DNA of 64,000 nt from Gentiana macrophylla. Taxonomy: Eukaryota > Streptophyta > Magnoliopsida > Gentianales > Gentianaceae. The translations under genes and the position numbers were made by a program. The stretch is from NCBI GenBank assembly GCA_026214975.1, contig CM047806.1, positions 81,763,599-81,827,598 of the forward strand, in the 5' to 3' direction. The notes under the pieces were generated by a model. The model was not told the DNA's origin and ran no database searches. It saw nothing but the letters and a program-made list of their open reading frames with translations. Below, piece by piece: positions 1-10,388 of the stretch. Numbering within the stretch: position 1 is the first letter of the stretch; every line of letters starts with the position of its first letter.

Positions 1-694
1 TCATTTATGTGTAATAATTTCAAAGGCCATTTTACTATAAGCCCAAACTCGATAAGGGTGCTTTGAAGTATGTTTGTGTTTAAGAGTATAAATTATTTAT
101 CTTTCCAACCATTTAAGTTCTTAAAAGAGATGATAATGAAATGGTCTTTTGTAGTTCAAGTACAAGTAGGTCAACAACAAAGGTAAAAAAACAACACACA
201 TTAATTTCATTAACAGAAAACATTGACCATTACACATCAAAAACAAGAAACAACAACAAAACCAAATTAAAATGCGCAGTGCAAACACTGAAACATGAAG
301 TGACTGAAATTGAATGAGAAACTCAAATACTGACACACACTGAAACACAAAACAAACACATGCAAAGCAATGCAACACATAAAACAACAACATCACAACA
401 TACCAATACTTCTTCTTATGGGCTTTTCTAACATGGTCACTCGATATGATGAATGACCTGATATGGTGTCATCGACCCGCATTGTAAATCGCCTATTACA
501 GTCTCTGATGGTGCCACGTCACGTCAGGTCACTCCTCAAATAGACAGACCATAAAAGAATCCCTTATCTTCTGATACGATTTAATCATGACTGGAGCTTG
601 GGCCAGCATCGTTTTCACTGCACAACCTGTGGAAAATAGCATCATTGTCATCATATCTATTGAAGAAATCAAGGCCTATCCGGAGCGAGACCAA
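1..694. other. AT-rich flank, no gene recognised
   Basis: Reading frames are short and low-complexity on both strands. The part next to 695 could hold the decayed 3' end of the MADS-box relic, but no conserved motif is visible to prove it. Confidence 0.4.
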
Positions 695-1356
695 TCAATG
701 CCGTTGTTGAGTTTCTCGAATTCTGGTCCACAAAGGGCTCATTTGAGCGGTAATTTCTTGACCTTTGGATCGGTATCTTGGCGTTTTAAGTTCTTCAATC
801 TTGTCATTTATTTGTTTCAACTTCTGACAAGTTAGTTTAGACACATCATTCATATCATTTTGATCCAACCTGTCATGAAAAAAAGTCAAGAATTTTTAGT
901 CAGATATAAAATGCACTATTTATTTAAAAAGTGAACGGGGCCAGGTTAGCACCCATCAGCCATTAATTTGGCTACGCCCTCACTTGTCATAAGTCTTTTG
1001 ACCCTTCGTGAGTTGGATAATCAAGAGGTTGATTTCTCTCTCTCGGTTTTCTTTTTTTAGCCTCTGTAGTTGCTCTGTAGCTTTGTTTATGTTGTCCATA
1101 ACGAACTCTTCTTGACTAGCTGGGGTCATTTATGTCGAGATTCTCAAACTTTGAGATGAATTTCATTACATCTTCATGGGATGGTGGCCATGTTTATGGT
1201 TGGTCGTCAATGGGACTATAAATAATAGCACATAACACCACAAAGGGTGCTTAATTCTCTAACTTTTTTAAGTCGGCTAGTTTTTCTCTTCTTGTAGCAA
1301 GCTTTTTGGGAGTATTTGTCTTGGATGAGGTTCAATTTGATTTTCTTTCTGCCCAT
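695..1356 (-). pseudogene. type I (M-gamma, AGL80-like) MADS-box relic
   Basis: From the ATG at 1356 the frame reads MGRKKIKLNLI, then KACYKKRKTSRLKKVREL and STLCGV. This is the DNA-binding MADS domain of the M-gamma group that includes AGL80. Family members are nuclear transcription factors, mostly acting in the female gametophyte and endosperm. The domain then breaks: after STLCGV the frame stops, while another frame continues with CAIIYSPIDDQP and a stop, then a SHEDVMKFISKFENL stretch typical of the group. A third frame gives a lysine- and glutamate-rich helical segment near 1000-1130. A last open piece (695-889) has further charged helix. At least two frameshifts and two nonsense codons separate the pieces, so a working protein is unlikely. 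The group is usually intronless, but a gap of about 130 bp near 870-1000 separates the last two pieces. Confidence 0.8.
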
Positions 1357-2044
1357 TTTTGGGAAATGAAAAATTGAAAGGGAGGTTAAGAAATTGAAAG
1401 GGTTTTTGGAAATGGAAGAATTTATTAAGCTATTGGTATTTGATGGATGTGATGCTTCTTTCCGCCTTAGCAATGTGGGTATTTATAGGTGAAACAATGG
1501 AGGCAAAATTAGTCCCGTAAACAATGGAGCGTTTAAGTCTTGTTTTTTCTCTGTTGCAATTTTAATTCTATAATTTTGGTTTTTTTTTAATGCAATTTTA
1601 GTCCATCGTCTAAGAATGCTAACGTGGCAACATTTTAACCACATTTTGCTAATGTATCTTTGAAATTAGAGAAAGATAAATATAACGCGTAAATTTTGAT
1701 TTAATACGCATGAAAAAAAAAGATATAAAATAATTACATCAAACATAAAATCAATTTATTTAAATTTCCACAATTCAATATATATTTTTTATAAATCAGA
1801 CATATACGTAACAATAGATGTCATATTAAATAATATTTCAAATCAATAATAAAAATAGTTGTTTAATCCAAACATATGCAGGGTATTAGATTGTTTGTGG
1901 TAACAAAAGTATTTATGAACAAAACACCTGTATCAACTAGTTGTTACAAATAAGTCAAGACTAGCAACCTTCAAGGTCAACAAAACAAATAAAAAAATTT
2001 TATCAATGGACAAGCTTTTTTGTTTGGAAGTTCATTATCTTGTT
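1357..2044. other. AT-rich intergenic DNA
   Basis: No coding similarity, paired repeat or element end was recognised. The first hundred bases are probably the old promoter side of the MADS relic. Confidence 0.4.
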
Positions 2045-2745
2045 AAGAAGTTCTGATACCACTCGCGATACTAGGATTCGTTGAGTCAAAGTTAATTGTA
2101 TCCAATGTTTTAAAACCGTTGGCGATATCAGGATTCGTCAAGTATGAATTGTTTCAAGTTTATGAAACCGTTGGCGATCTGAGATTATTTGAGTGTGAAT
2201 TGTATCACGTGTTTTGAAATAGTAGCCGGTGATATCGAGGATTAAGTCAAGTATATGAATTGTATCAAGTACTCCTCCCGTAGTATAATTCAATTTAAGT
2301 TATTACTTTTGCAACTTCTCATACTTTAAATTATTACTTTTGTATCAATATGAAACTCTAGGCGATATTAGTATTTGTCAAATAGGAATTGTATCAAGTG
2401 TTTTGAAATTGTAGGCGATATCTAGTACCGGGATTTGTCAAATTTGAATTGTATCAAGTGTTCCAACTGTATCAAGTGTTCCAAAACTATTGGCGATATC
2501 AGTATCCGTCAAATATGAATTGTATCAAGTGTTTAGAAACCATTTGTGATATCCAATACCAGGGAATTCGTCAAGTATGAATTGTATCAAGTGCTTTAAA
2601 CCATTGGCGATGGGAATTCATCAAGTATGAATTGTATCAATTGCTTTAAAACCATTGGCGATATCAGACTCGTAAAATATTTATTGTATCAAGTGTTTTG
2701 AAAGTGTTGACGATATCGGAATTCGCCAAGTACGGGAATTTTATC
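2045..2745. repeat. degenerate minisatellite, unit about 60 bp
   Basis: About ten diverged copies of one unit follow each other. Each has a GAATTGTATCAAGTG block, then roughly AAACCGTTGGCGATATCAGG, then ATTCGTCAAGTAT. Unit length varies through small indels. A foreign stretch near 2270-2345 interrupts the array; its CTCCTCCCGTAGTATAATTC start resembles a Stowaway-type MITE end. Function unknown. Confidence 0.8.
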
Positions 2746-2750
2746 ATTTA

Positions 2751-2789
2751 CTTCCTTTGTCCCCTAATATAAGTCTCCAATAATATAAG
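2751..2789. mobile_element. possible Stowaway-like MITE arm split by the solo LTR
   Basis: TACTTCCTTTGTCCCCTAAT resembles the common Stowaway terminal repeat. The sequence would continue at 4502 if the solo LTR were removed. I could not find a convincing second terminus, so this is tentative. Confidence 0.3.
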
Positions 2790-4496
2790 TGAAGGATGCA
2801 GGTTCTTAGATCTAAACGAGTTAGATCTATGCGTAGCGGATGGATCACGATTTATATATCAAAACACATAATTAAAGGACTTAAACTACTACAAGGGGGG
2901 TTTAAGATCATGTTACCAATAACGGGAAGAGAAGCCTTGATCTTCCGATGTGTTCTCCAAACGGCGGTTGGTGGACACCTCTCTTGATACACGAACCTCC
3001 TTGATATGCAACACCAAGAAAAACTCCAAGTTTTTCTTCCTCTAAAACCCTAGACAAGAAAAACAAATTTTTCTCTCTTTTTCTAAGGTGGTGGTCGAAT
3101 TATGCCCCTTGCAATTTCCCTTGGAATAACTCTCCTTTTATAGGAGAGTAAATCCTTGGCCTACAAGTTTCTAATTAATTAAATAAATAATTAAAAAGAA
3201 ATCACAATAAAGGATAATTCCATTTATAAAAGATTGTGATTAATCAATCAATCAATTACAAATCAATTATCTTTTATTAATTAATCACTTACCAAGTAAA
3301 TAATTAATCACACAAGAAAATCAATTCTTGCATTTTAAGAGGTAGGAGGCGCCACCTAGTAGGGTTTCAAGCCCACATAAAATATCTTTTATGTGTATTA
3401 TATTATTTAGCCCAACTAAATAATATCCATGCATATCAATTAATTAGCCCACCAATTAATTATCAATGAGGCCCAAATAACAAGAATATCATTCCGAATT
3501 CTGAAGCCACATCGGGGACCATGGAACTATAACCGGTAGCTCCAATAATTAATTATTCATCGAATGAGAATAAGTACATTAATTATTAATTCGGGATTAC
3601 ACCACCATAAACCCGAAATCGAACTCTACCGATTCTGAGATGTATACTTATACTCAACCCATGAGTGACTAAGCATCCATTGATATAATCACAACATACG
3701 GATTAACCCTCCATAGATGTCCATTACGAGGTGGGAAGTCTCCGTGAACCCGACTCGAGAATATCTTATCCTTATTTATCATCAACCCACTCGATGATCA
3801 ATTAGTACACATATCGACTAGTAGCTAATTAGTCAAATGTGAACTCCGGGATCGATCACTTTCTTAGGGCTAACAAATAAGGGATTGTCTCTACTTCCCG
3901 CAGGAAGGAATGGATTCCATGTCGGTGAAGATAAGAACTACTCACTCATCAGGAGATAGTGCCAATGAGAAGTGGCTTGGAACACATATTCAAGTGAACC
4001 GTAACTAACACATCAAACACTACCCCGAGACAAGCAACCACTGTGATCACCTCGGGATTAAGGTTGATCCATATATGATCATCTAATGATTTAATAAGAT
4101 TCCTCGATTACGGAATTATATCGAAATACTGATTAAATCGGTCGATCCTATATGAATGCCATCATATATAAATGCCCCACGTAGGTACCCTCTCTACCGG
4201 CAGTCCGGATAAGACTATCACACCCTAAGGTGTTGCAGGCGCATTATTGGTGTTTTAATCAAGAGACCCTAAACTCGATTAAGTTCACCACGGACTAACA
4301 GATTTAAGTATATCACCTGTGACTCAATCCTCACGTGTAATCCATACACTGAGTTAAGTGGTTACATACAGATATACTTAGGATTTGCAACAGTGTATTA
4401 TTTACAAGCACAAAGCAAGTAATAAGGTGAGATAAATTCTTTCATCCATTATTAAAAACAATTACACAAATTGTCTTTCGGGCACTACACCCAACA
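2790..4496 (-). mobile_element. solo LTR with 5-bp target duplication
   Basis: The 1,707-bp unit starts TGAAGGATGCAGG and ends CACCCAACA. It is flanked on both sides by ATAAG (2785-2789 and 4497-4501), the hallmark of LTR-element integration. No internal domain is present, so the element was probably reduced by LTR-LTR recombination. The promoter reads on the minus strand: a TATAAAAGGAGAG stretch lies near 3131-3145, so the TGTTGGGTGTAGTGC end at 4496 is the 5' end. The lineage is not certain; the TGTTGG terminus suits Ty1/copia. The short plus-strand reading frame at 2796-2987 is inside the LTR and is not a gene. Confidence 0.88.
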
Positions 4497-4739
4497 ATAA
4501 GTCCTCAAAATGATATATACAAGTCATTAATTAGTAACAAATCATACACAAAAGAGCTTGAAATGAAAATAATTCATCAATTTATCATTAAATCAAATGC
4601 AGAATACCAAATTCTTTCAAAAATAAAGTATTATTTTCAGGAAAAAGTTATAATTTATAACAAAACAGTTTATTAAAAAACCCAGAAATAAATCACAATT
4701 ACAATCTTAACAAATCTAGCTTCCCTAAAAAAAACAAAT

Positions 4740-5379
4740 CTAGCTCCCTCTGTATGTACTAAAAGAAAATGGAGAAAGCAATAAAGGGACATGGAAATGC
4801 TCAAACTTTTGTGATTCCTTCACTTTAAACACAATAGGAACATATGGGAAAAACCCCTCTGGATTAATTATACTTGCCAGTACTGAAACTGATTCGATAA
4901 ATCCAGGTTTCAGAGCCGACGTGTTGGTAATAAGCTGGCTGGAACGTCCGTCTTTATCAGTTACTGAAGAACCGTGAAGAATCCAAGGGCCATTGTCGTC
5001 AAGTATGGAGCCAGGATTTAAATTTAGGGTGGGCTAATGGAATATTTCCGTTTCGTCTGGTGGGCTGGATTAAGAAAATTTGACAGATCGAACTGAATCA
5101 CGTAGAATTTTTAGTGTGATATTTTTTTGTCCGGGTGGGCTTAGCCCCCCTAAAACACTACATACCTCCATCCTTGATTTTCGTGTTGAGGTTCGGAAAA
5201 TACTGTTTCGGGTTGCTTGGTGTCCAAGAATTCCAGTTTTACTTCAATGCCTGCAGCTGGAGATCCACATGCGGTGTTAGACACGTGGGTGGTTGTGGGA
5301 GGGCGAGTTCGAGTTGAAGGTTCGGAGGGTTTAGGTTCGGTAGAGGTTATGTGTGCACCGATAACGCTCACACGGTCTT
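4740..5379 (-). pseudogene. TTL: TTL (S-allantoin synthase) relic: 3' exons, hydroxyisourate hydrolase domain
   Basis: Two exons of the transthyretin-like protein of purine breakdown. The upstream exon (5379-5166) follows a TTGTAG acceptor, starts EDRVSVIGAHI and includes SPAAGIEVKLEF. The downstream exon (about 5004-4740) reads GSSVTDKDGRSSQL, then PEGFFPYVPIVFKVKESQ, EHFHVPLLLSPFSFSTYRGS and a stop. The C-terminal YRGS tetrapeptide is the signature of 5-hydroxyisourate hydrolase. In plants this domain is fused behind an OHCU decarboxylase domain, and the protein acts in peroxisomes. RVSVIGAHI sits where plant TTL carries an internal PTS2 import signal (R-L-x5-H-L), and it fits except that the last residue is Ile. 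The donor after 5166 (GTATG) is good, but a small inserted repeat lies where the intron should end and no clean acceptor remains. The preceding exon is missing, so I call this a relic. Confidence 0.82.
5005..5165. mobile_element. short terminal-inverted-repeat-like insertion in a TTL intron
   Basis: One end has AGTATGGAGCC followed by TTTAGGGTGGGCTAA. The other end, read inverted, has AGGATGGAGGT followed by TTTTAGGGGGGCTAA. The arms are imperfect and no target duplication was found. Such ends are common in small non-autonomous DNA transposons of plants, but the family is not assigned. Confidence 0.45.
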
Positions 5380-6039
5380 CTACAATTTAAGAATTAAACT
5401 AGTAAGTGACTGATAGATGCCAAGGATAAAAACACTTTTGGTCGCTTTTGTTTCACGATTTTCTATCCCTAGCTAATACTTCATCTTGTGCTTTTATCCG
5501 TATATTTTATGGTATAATCGTTGTAGGAGCGGTGTACCAAGTGAATGCGCCGCACGCATTAAGTGAAAGAGTGCAAAGATAGAAAGACATGATGCATCAT
5601 CTTGATACAGCCTTTTTAGTACCATAAAATATTCAAAGCACTACGGTACGTGTTTTTAAGGTTTAAGGCGCTTTTAAGGTGGCACCACACTGGAAAAAAT
5701 CAACCGGAGGAAGATAGATTCTCAGCTTTAGAATCAACTTTCACCTAGTCAATAGTACAATCAACTATCAAAAAGTCGATTCCAAGCTCTACACAATCGA
5801 CTGTGTAAAAGCTAAGGCGGCTATTATTAGCATGTACCACACCTATTCTACTTGTGCAACACTCTACATGTGCATCACAGTACAACCGACCTTATGAAAG
5901 TCGGTTCTGGAGCCAAGAACCGACTTTCCGTATGTGCATTGTGCAAACGACTTTGGGAAAGTCGGTTCTTGCTCCAGAACTTACGGAAAGCCACTCAACA
6001 CTTGTATGCCATTGTAAAGAATTAATTTTCACACACTAC
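5380..6039. repeat. former TTL intron space with short inverted and direct repeats
   Basis: This stretch lies between two TTL pieces, where an exon encoding the end of the OHCU decarboxylase domain should be. I do not find that exon. The block 5885-5997 holds three copies of a GAAAGTCGGTTCTTG-like word, two direct and one inverted, near 5895, 5914 and 5956. Related AATCGACT words occur from 5730 to 5805. Nothing else was recognised. Confidence 0.5.
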
Positions 6040-6150
6040 CTTTAACTCCTCAAGAACCTCTGGTGTACTTCTTCCAGAGGCGCATATCAGAAAGATAAAA
6101 CCGAACTTTTGGCTGTAAGTAGCATTCCACTCAACGAGTTCCGGTGATGT
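6040..6150 (-). pseudogene. TTL: TTL relic: OHCU decarboxylase-domain exon
   Basis: Read on the minus strand, the frame gives ELVEWNATYSQKFGFIF, then LICASGRSTPEVLEELK, and ends at a donor (AAAG, then GTAGTG at 6039). KFGFIFLICASGR is the conserved core of 2-oxo-4-hydroxy-4-carboxy-5-ureidoimidazoline decarboxylase, the N-terminal half of plant TTL. It lies in the right order and strand upstream of the hydrolase exons at 4740-5379. The 5' edge is unclear because no AG acceptor is visible near the conserved start. The N-terminal exons are absent up to 6707, and I do not recognise them beyond the gypsy insertion at 15546 either. Confidence 0.78.
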
Positions 6151-6707
6151 AAAAGAACATAATAAACACGTGAAATCCACGAGCCAAAACTAAGGATTTT
6201 TTTGAAGCTGCATTCACTACCCTTTTTTGTCCATTTCAGAAGAAAATACAAAATAAAGCAGCTGATAAGTTTTTCCATAAAAAGATTGCCAAATCCTTAG
6301 ATCTGATTCTCGATAACTTAATAAAGTAGTAATCTTTTTTAGCAAGAACATCAATCTAATAAATATAATTGCAGTAAAAAGGAAGTGCTTGGTAAGAAAA
6401 CAGAAAAGTTTCTTGTTTGAGTCGTGTGGGGGAAGGGGGGAGGGGGGGTTAATTCCCAAGAAGTAAAATATGTAAATCAAAGAAGAACAAAATGAATCTA
6501 ACAGAACAAATAGCAGCAGATGTTATTTCATACCTGTTAATAATCAATGAAGGCTAACATTCATTATATAGTAGGCTTGTGAATATACTTCTTTGATAAT
6601 AACATTTAAACAGAACAGACTTCAATACAAACTATAAATTGGTTCCAGTAAGTACTGAATATAGAATTTGGCAACCAAATAATTATCCTTACATATAGAA
6701 AGAGGTT
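6151..6707. other. non-coding flank between the TTL relic and the gypsy insertion
   Basis: AT-rich sequence without recognised exons. It ends in AAAAG (6708-6712), the target duplication of the gypsy element. It was probably an intron or upstream sequence of TTL. Confidence 0.4.
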
Positions 6708-6712
6708 AAAAG

Positions 6713-8850
6713 TGTAACGCCCCGTTCCCGGACACCGAGTCCTTGTCCGGAAATCGAAACGTTCGGCACGCATAACATTAAATAAATAATATTACACGTA
6801 AGCCTCTACTACGTCGTATCAAATAAAAACAAACGGAAGCAAAGACTCGGGTAAATTTTTTCCAAACATTAAAGAATAGAAACCACTAAAGATAGAATAA
6901 ATGTAATACTTATTACATTCCAAGAAACCAACGAAATCCAATGATACTAAGATAACTATTACATCCAACTAATCCAAGTCTATGAAATAGCATAAATGAA
7001 AGAACCAAAATAAATAAGAGTCTCCAACTCCGGCGTCTTCAAACGTCGTCATCAAAGTCCTCCTCGAAACCTTCACCAACCTGTTCGTCTTCTCTCCCCC
7101 AAACACATAAATAAACATGCATTTGAGGTAAGTACAATGTACATAGTAAGAAGTAGAAGATACAATTTAATTAAGGTTATTATTAAAAGCTTATCTTGGC
7201 GAGAACGACTCAATCTAGGGTTCACTTCATGCCCATCGACACGTCGTGACTATACGTTTCTACTTAGCTTATCTTTGTTACATCACTACCCAAGAACACT
7301 GCGCATGGCGTTCATCAGCCTGAAGATATACTTGCTAACTAACGGTGATTAGCACCGATCTAGCTCGGGGTCTCCCGGTATGCGATACGTCCGATGGATT
7401 TCCTCCACTACCCTTCAGCCGTTTAAGGCCAGCAGCGTTGTCCACCTTTTATGGACGTATCACATCGCCGATATGAAATAGTGTCTAACCGAGAATAGAT
7501 GATGTTTTATCTTTTACTACACATATGTATGTATTGATGTGAATTAACTAGCCATCCCTAGTGTTTTCAAGTAAGCTCCCTCACATCTCCTACTCTCGTA
7601 CTTAGACCACTAGACGCGGACAAGTCCTAGCAAATACACCGACATTGATGAACCCTAGTTCACCAAAGCACAAGCCCTTTCGTGCCTTCCGGCGGATCCG
7701 AACTTCAACTCCCTTTAAGAGTACATTCGGTGTTTTAACTGAACGCATCAGAAGTACAATCGAAGCTTGTTTATGTTTAATTAATCTTAATACATCGTGA
7801 TTAAGAGTTTAAAACAATAAAGGACATGATGATCAAGCTTGAAACAATTAAAGTAATAGAAATAAGGTAACAAATCCAAACGCTCGTTTAAGCCTTATAG
7901 ACGCCCGTCCACTAATACCGGACCTTCGTCCACTTAAAATCGCTACAACTTTGTATGTAAATCACCCTCAAACGCCCGTCCGCTTAAAGCAAACGCCCGT
8001 TTGAAATCGGGACGCCCGTCCACTAATCCCGGACGCCCGTCCCTCCTAAGAAACGCTACAATCTCGAATCAAAAATCTCATCGTCGGACACCCGTCCGGC
8101 TAGTCCGGACGCCCGTCCGAACCACCAAAATCACAGACGCCCGTCTGACTAGTTCAGACGCCCGTCTGCCTGGGGTTTACCCAAAACCCTAAAATCTTCA
8201 AATACGATTTTCAATCCGTTTCTAACCTAAATAACAGCAATTTCAACACATAAAATCACAGGGAAACATATCTAACCATACCATGGCATCTAGGACCATT
8301 AACCAACTAAAACGCCATAACCTTCTTACATCTAAACACTTAAAACCTTAGTCTAAACCTCAATTAGATTGTAGGAAGAGCTTCTTACTTGTCTTGCAGC
8401 CAAAAACCAGGTCTGATCAGCCTTGAAATCTGCAGCCTTTCCAACAAAGCTACTATCCAAACGATGCTCTTCTCACGACGATTCCGGCGTTCGAAACTGA
8501 TCTGAAAACGATTGAGATTTGCTTTAGATTTTGGTGAAACTGTTCCAACCCTTTTTTTTTCCTCCCAAGTCGACGGCAACAAGAAAAAAAGTATTTTGCT
8601 CTCTCTTTTTTTGACTAATGATTTAGGTTAGGGGATTAATGTGTATAATAGATCCCTTATATAGTTAATCCCAACTAAATCATTTTTCCATAAAAAAAAA
8701 AGAAAATCTCTTTTATTATATACATAATTATCTTGAAAATTACATATATAAATATCCAATTATTTAAACTCCAAATAAAAGGAACCGAACCCAATATTTC
8801 GTTTTCGCAAAATGACACGTCTGCCCTTTCCCGAAAATCGGAATATTACA
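6713..8850 (-). repeat. 3' LTR of the chromodomain gypsy element
   Basis: A 2,138-bp copy paired with 13416-15540. On the minus strand a TATA stretch lies near 8656-8664 (ACTATATAAGGG). Downstream of it, at 7899-8169, is a cluster of about nine GGACGCCCGTCC-like palindromes. The adjoining 7-9 bases of each copy vary in the same way in both LTRs. Confidence 0.95.
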
Positions 8851-8863
8851 TTCTCCCCTTAAA
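8851..8863 (-). other. polypurine tract of the gypsy element
   Basis: On the minus strand TTTAAGGGGAGAA directly precedes the TGTAATATTCC start of the 3' LTR. This is the expected place and composition for the plus-strand DNA primer. Confidence 0.8.
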
Positions 8864-8889
8864 GGAGTTTAGTCCTCGAAACTTAGAAC

Positions 8890-9217
8890 ATACACAGTAA
8901 GTCCATTAAATCTCGGGAACTCATTGATCATCTCATCCTCGACTTCCCACGTAGCTTCTTCGGTGAATGATTGCTCCATTGCACCAAAATCAAGGGAATC
9001 ATTCTTCTCTTAACCATCTTTTCCTTCTGTCCAAAATTACGATCGGTTTCTCATCATACGAAAGGTTATCTTGAAGGATCTCGGATCAACCGTAGTCTCA
9101 ACATCCGTCTTGGTCAAACACCTTTTCAACATCGATCGTGGAACACGTTGTGGACTCTTGACATGGATTACGGTAGCTCAAGCTTATAAGCCAACGGTCC
9201 AATCCTTTCCGAGAATC
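8890..9217 (-). pseudogene. integrase C-terminus and chromodomain, frameshifted
   Basis: Two frames together give LILVQWSNHS and then EEATWEVEDEM, ending in a short tail. W-N-H followed by E-x-ATWE is the chromodomain hallmark of plant chromoviruses. The domain is thought to steer integration by binding histone marks. One base is out of frame between the two halves. The segment directly continues the integrase at 9218-10054 and precedes the polypurine tract. Confidence 0.78.
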
Positions 9218-10054
9218 TCAAAAGGTCCAACATACCTCGGACTCAACTTTCCTTTTTGTCCAAAACGTCTCACTCCTCTTCATTGGTGAAGCTCGTAGAT
9301 ACACTCTTTCACCAACTTCAAACTCTAAGGGCCTTCTTCTAACATCCGCCCAACTCTTACGTCTATCTTGAGCTTTGCCTTGATTCTTCTTAACCAACTG
9401 AACTCTTTCCTTAGCCTGCTCAACCAATTCCGGTCCGGTGATTTGTCTTTCTCCGACTTCATCCCAAAACAGCGGCGTTCTACACCTTCTTCCATACAAC
9501 GCTTCAAATGGCGGCATGCCTATACTTGCATGATAACTGTTGTTGTAGGAAAACTCCGCTACCGGTAGGTAATCATCCCATGATCCGCCTACTTCCAAAA
9601 CACAAGCTCTCAACATATCTTCAAGTGTTTGGATGGTTCTCTCGGATTGTCCGTCATGTCGAGGATGAAAGGCCGTACTCAAATCTAACTTGGTTCCGAA
9701 AGTCGTTTGTAAACCTTTCCAAAATCGACTGACGAACCTCGAATCACGATCCGAGACTATCGATATAGGAACTCCATGTAACTTCACTATGTTATCCAAG
9801 TATAGTGTCGTCATCTTCTTCAAGGGCATATCAACCTTATACGGTAAGAAATGAGCGGATTTGGTCAATCTGTCTACAATCACCCAAATTGCATCATGAC
9901 CGCCTCTTGTCTTAGGTAAGCCGGTAATGAAATCCATCGTAATCTTATCCCACTTCCATTCAGGGATATCCAATGGCTTAAGCATTCCTCCTGGTCGCCT
10001 ATGCTCCGCTTTTACCTTCTGGCAGATATCACACTCTGCCACGAACTTCAACAC
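9218..10054 (-). CDS. Ty3/gypsy integrase (partial frame)
   Basis: The 278-aa frame starts inside the zinc-binding region ([16 protein letters not shown]). It continues through the catalytic core: the first Asp in [18 protein letters not shown], the second in [17 protein letters not shown], and the Glu in [18 protein letters not shown], followed by [20 protein letters not shown]. This D-D-E triad inserts the cDNA copy into the host chromosome. The upstream zinc-finger histidines lie before the frame start and are separated by a frameshift. The frame ends in a short unrelated tail ([14 protein letters not shown]), marking another frame break before the chromodomain. Confidence 0.93.
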   Translation of the reverse strand: MLKFVAECDICQKVKAEHRRPGGMLKPLDIPEWKWDKITMDFITGLPKTRGGHDAIWVIVDRLTKSAHFLPYKVDMPLKKMTTLYLDNIVKLHGVPISIVSDRDSRFVSRFWKGLQTTFGTKLDLSTAFHPRHDGQSERTIQTLEDMLRACVLEVGGSWDDYLPVAEFSYNNSYHASIGMPPFEALYGRRCRTPLFWDEVGERQITGPELVEQAKERVQLVKKNQGKAQDRRKSWADVRRRPLEFEVGERVYLRASPMKRSETFWTKRKVESEVCWTF

Positions 10055-10388
10055 TTGAAACCGCGAACACGGGTTTTCTACTCAAAGCATCTGCCACTAT
10101 GTTGGCTTTACCCGGATGATATTGAATATCTAGGTCGTAATCCTTTACGAACTCTAGCCATCTCCTTTGTCTCATATTCAGATTCTCTTGGGTAAAGAAG
10201 TACTTCAAGCTCTTGTGATCGGTGAAGATCCTCGCCTTAACTCCGTATAAGTAGTGCCTCCAAGTCTTTAGGGCAAACACTACTGCTGCCAACTCTAAGT
10301 CATGTGTTGGGTAATTCTTCTCATGCACCTTCAACTGTCTAGATGCATAAGCAATTACCTTTCCTCCTTGCATCAACACACAACCCAA
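10029..10388 (-). CDS. Ty3/gypsy RNase H domain
   Basis: A 119-aa frame with [18 protein letters not shown], then [31 protein letters not shown] and [15 protein letters not shown]. These are the conserved Ty3-type RNase H blocks, including the catalytic Glu (DLELAAV) and Asp (FTDHKSL). The enzyme removes RNA from the RNA-DNA hybrid during reverse transcription. The first catalytic Asp (normally in a YCDAS-like block) lies just upstream in another frame. The 3' end overlaps the integrase frame by 26 bases in a different phase, which is a frameshift rather than a natural overlap. Confidence 0.92.
   Translation of the reverse strand: MGCVLMQGGKVIAYASRQLKVHEKNYPTHDLELAAVVFALKTWRHYLYGVKARIFTDHKSLKYFFTQENLNMRQRRWLEFVKDYDLDIQYHPGKANIVADALSRKPVFAVSSVEVRGRV

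Noticed and set aside
2796..2987. A 63-aa plus-strand frame
   Set aside because: It lies wholly inside the solo LTR and opposes its transcription.
5854..6045. A plus-strand frame over the AAAGTCGGTTC repeats
   Set aside because: Repeat-derived; the real coding signal near it is the TTL exon on the minus strand.
6112..6114. A splice acceptor (CTTACAG) at the start of the TTL decarboxylase exon
   Set aside because: The conserved reading frame ELVEWNATYSQ runs through it, so the exon starts further upstream.
8001..8192. A short plus frame rich in RPS and RTP repeats
   Set aside because: It comes from the GGACGCCCGTCC words in the LTR.
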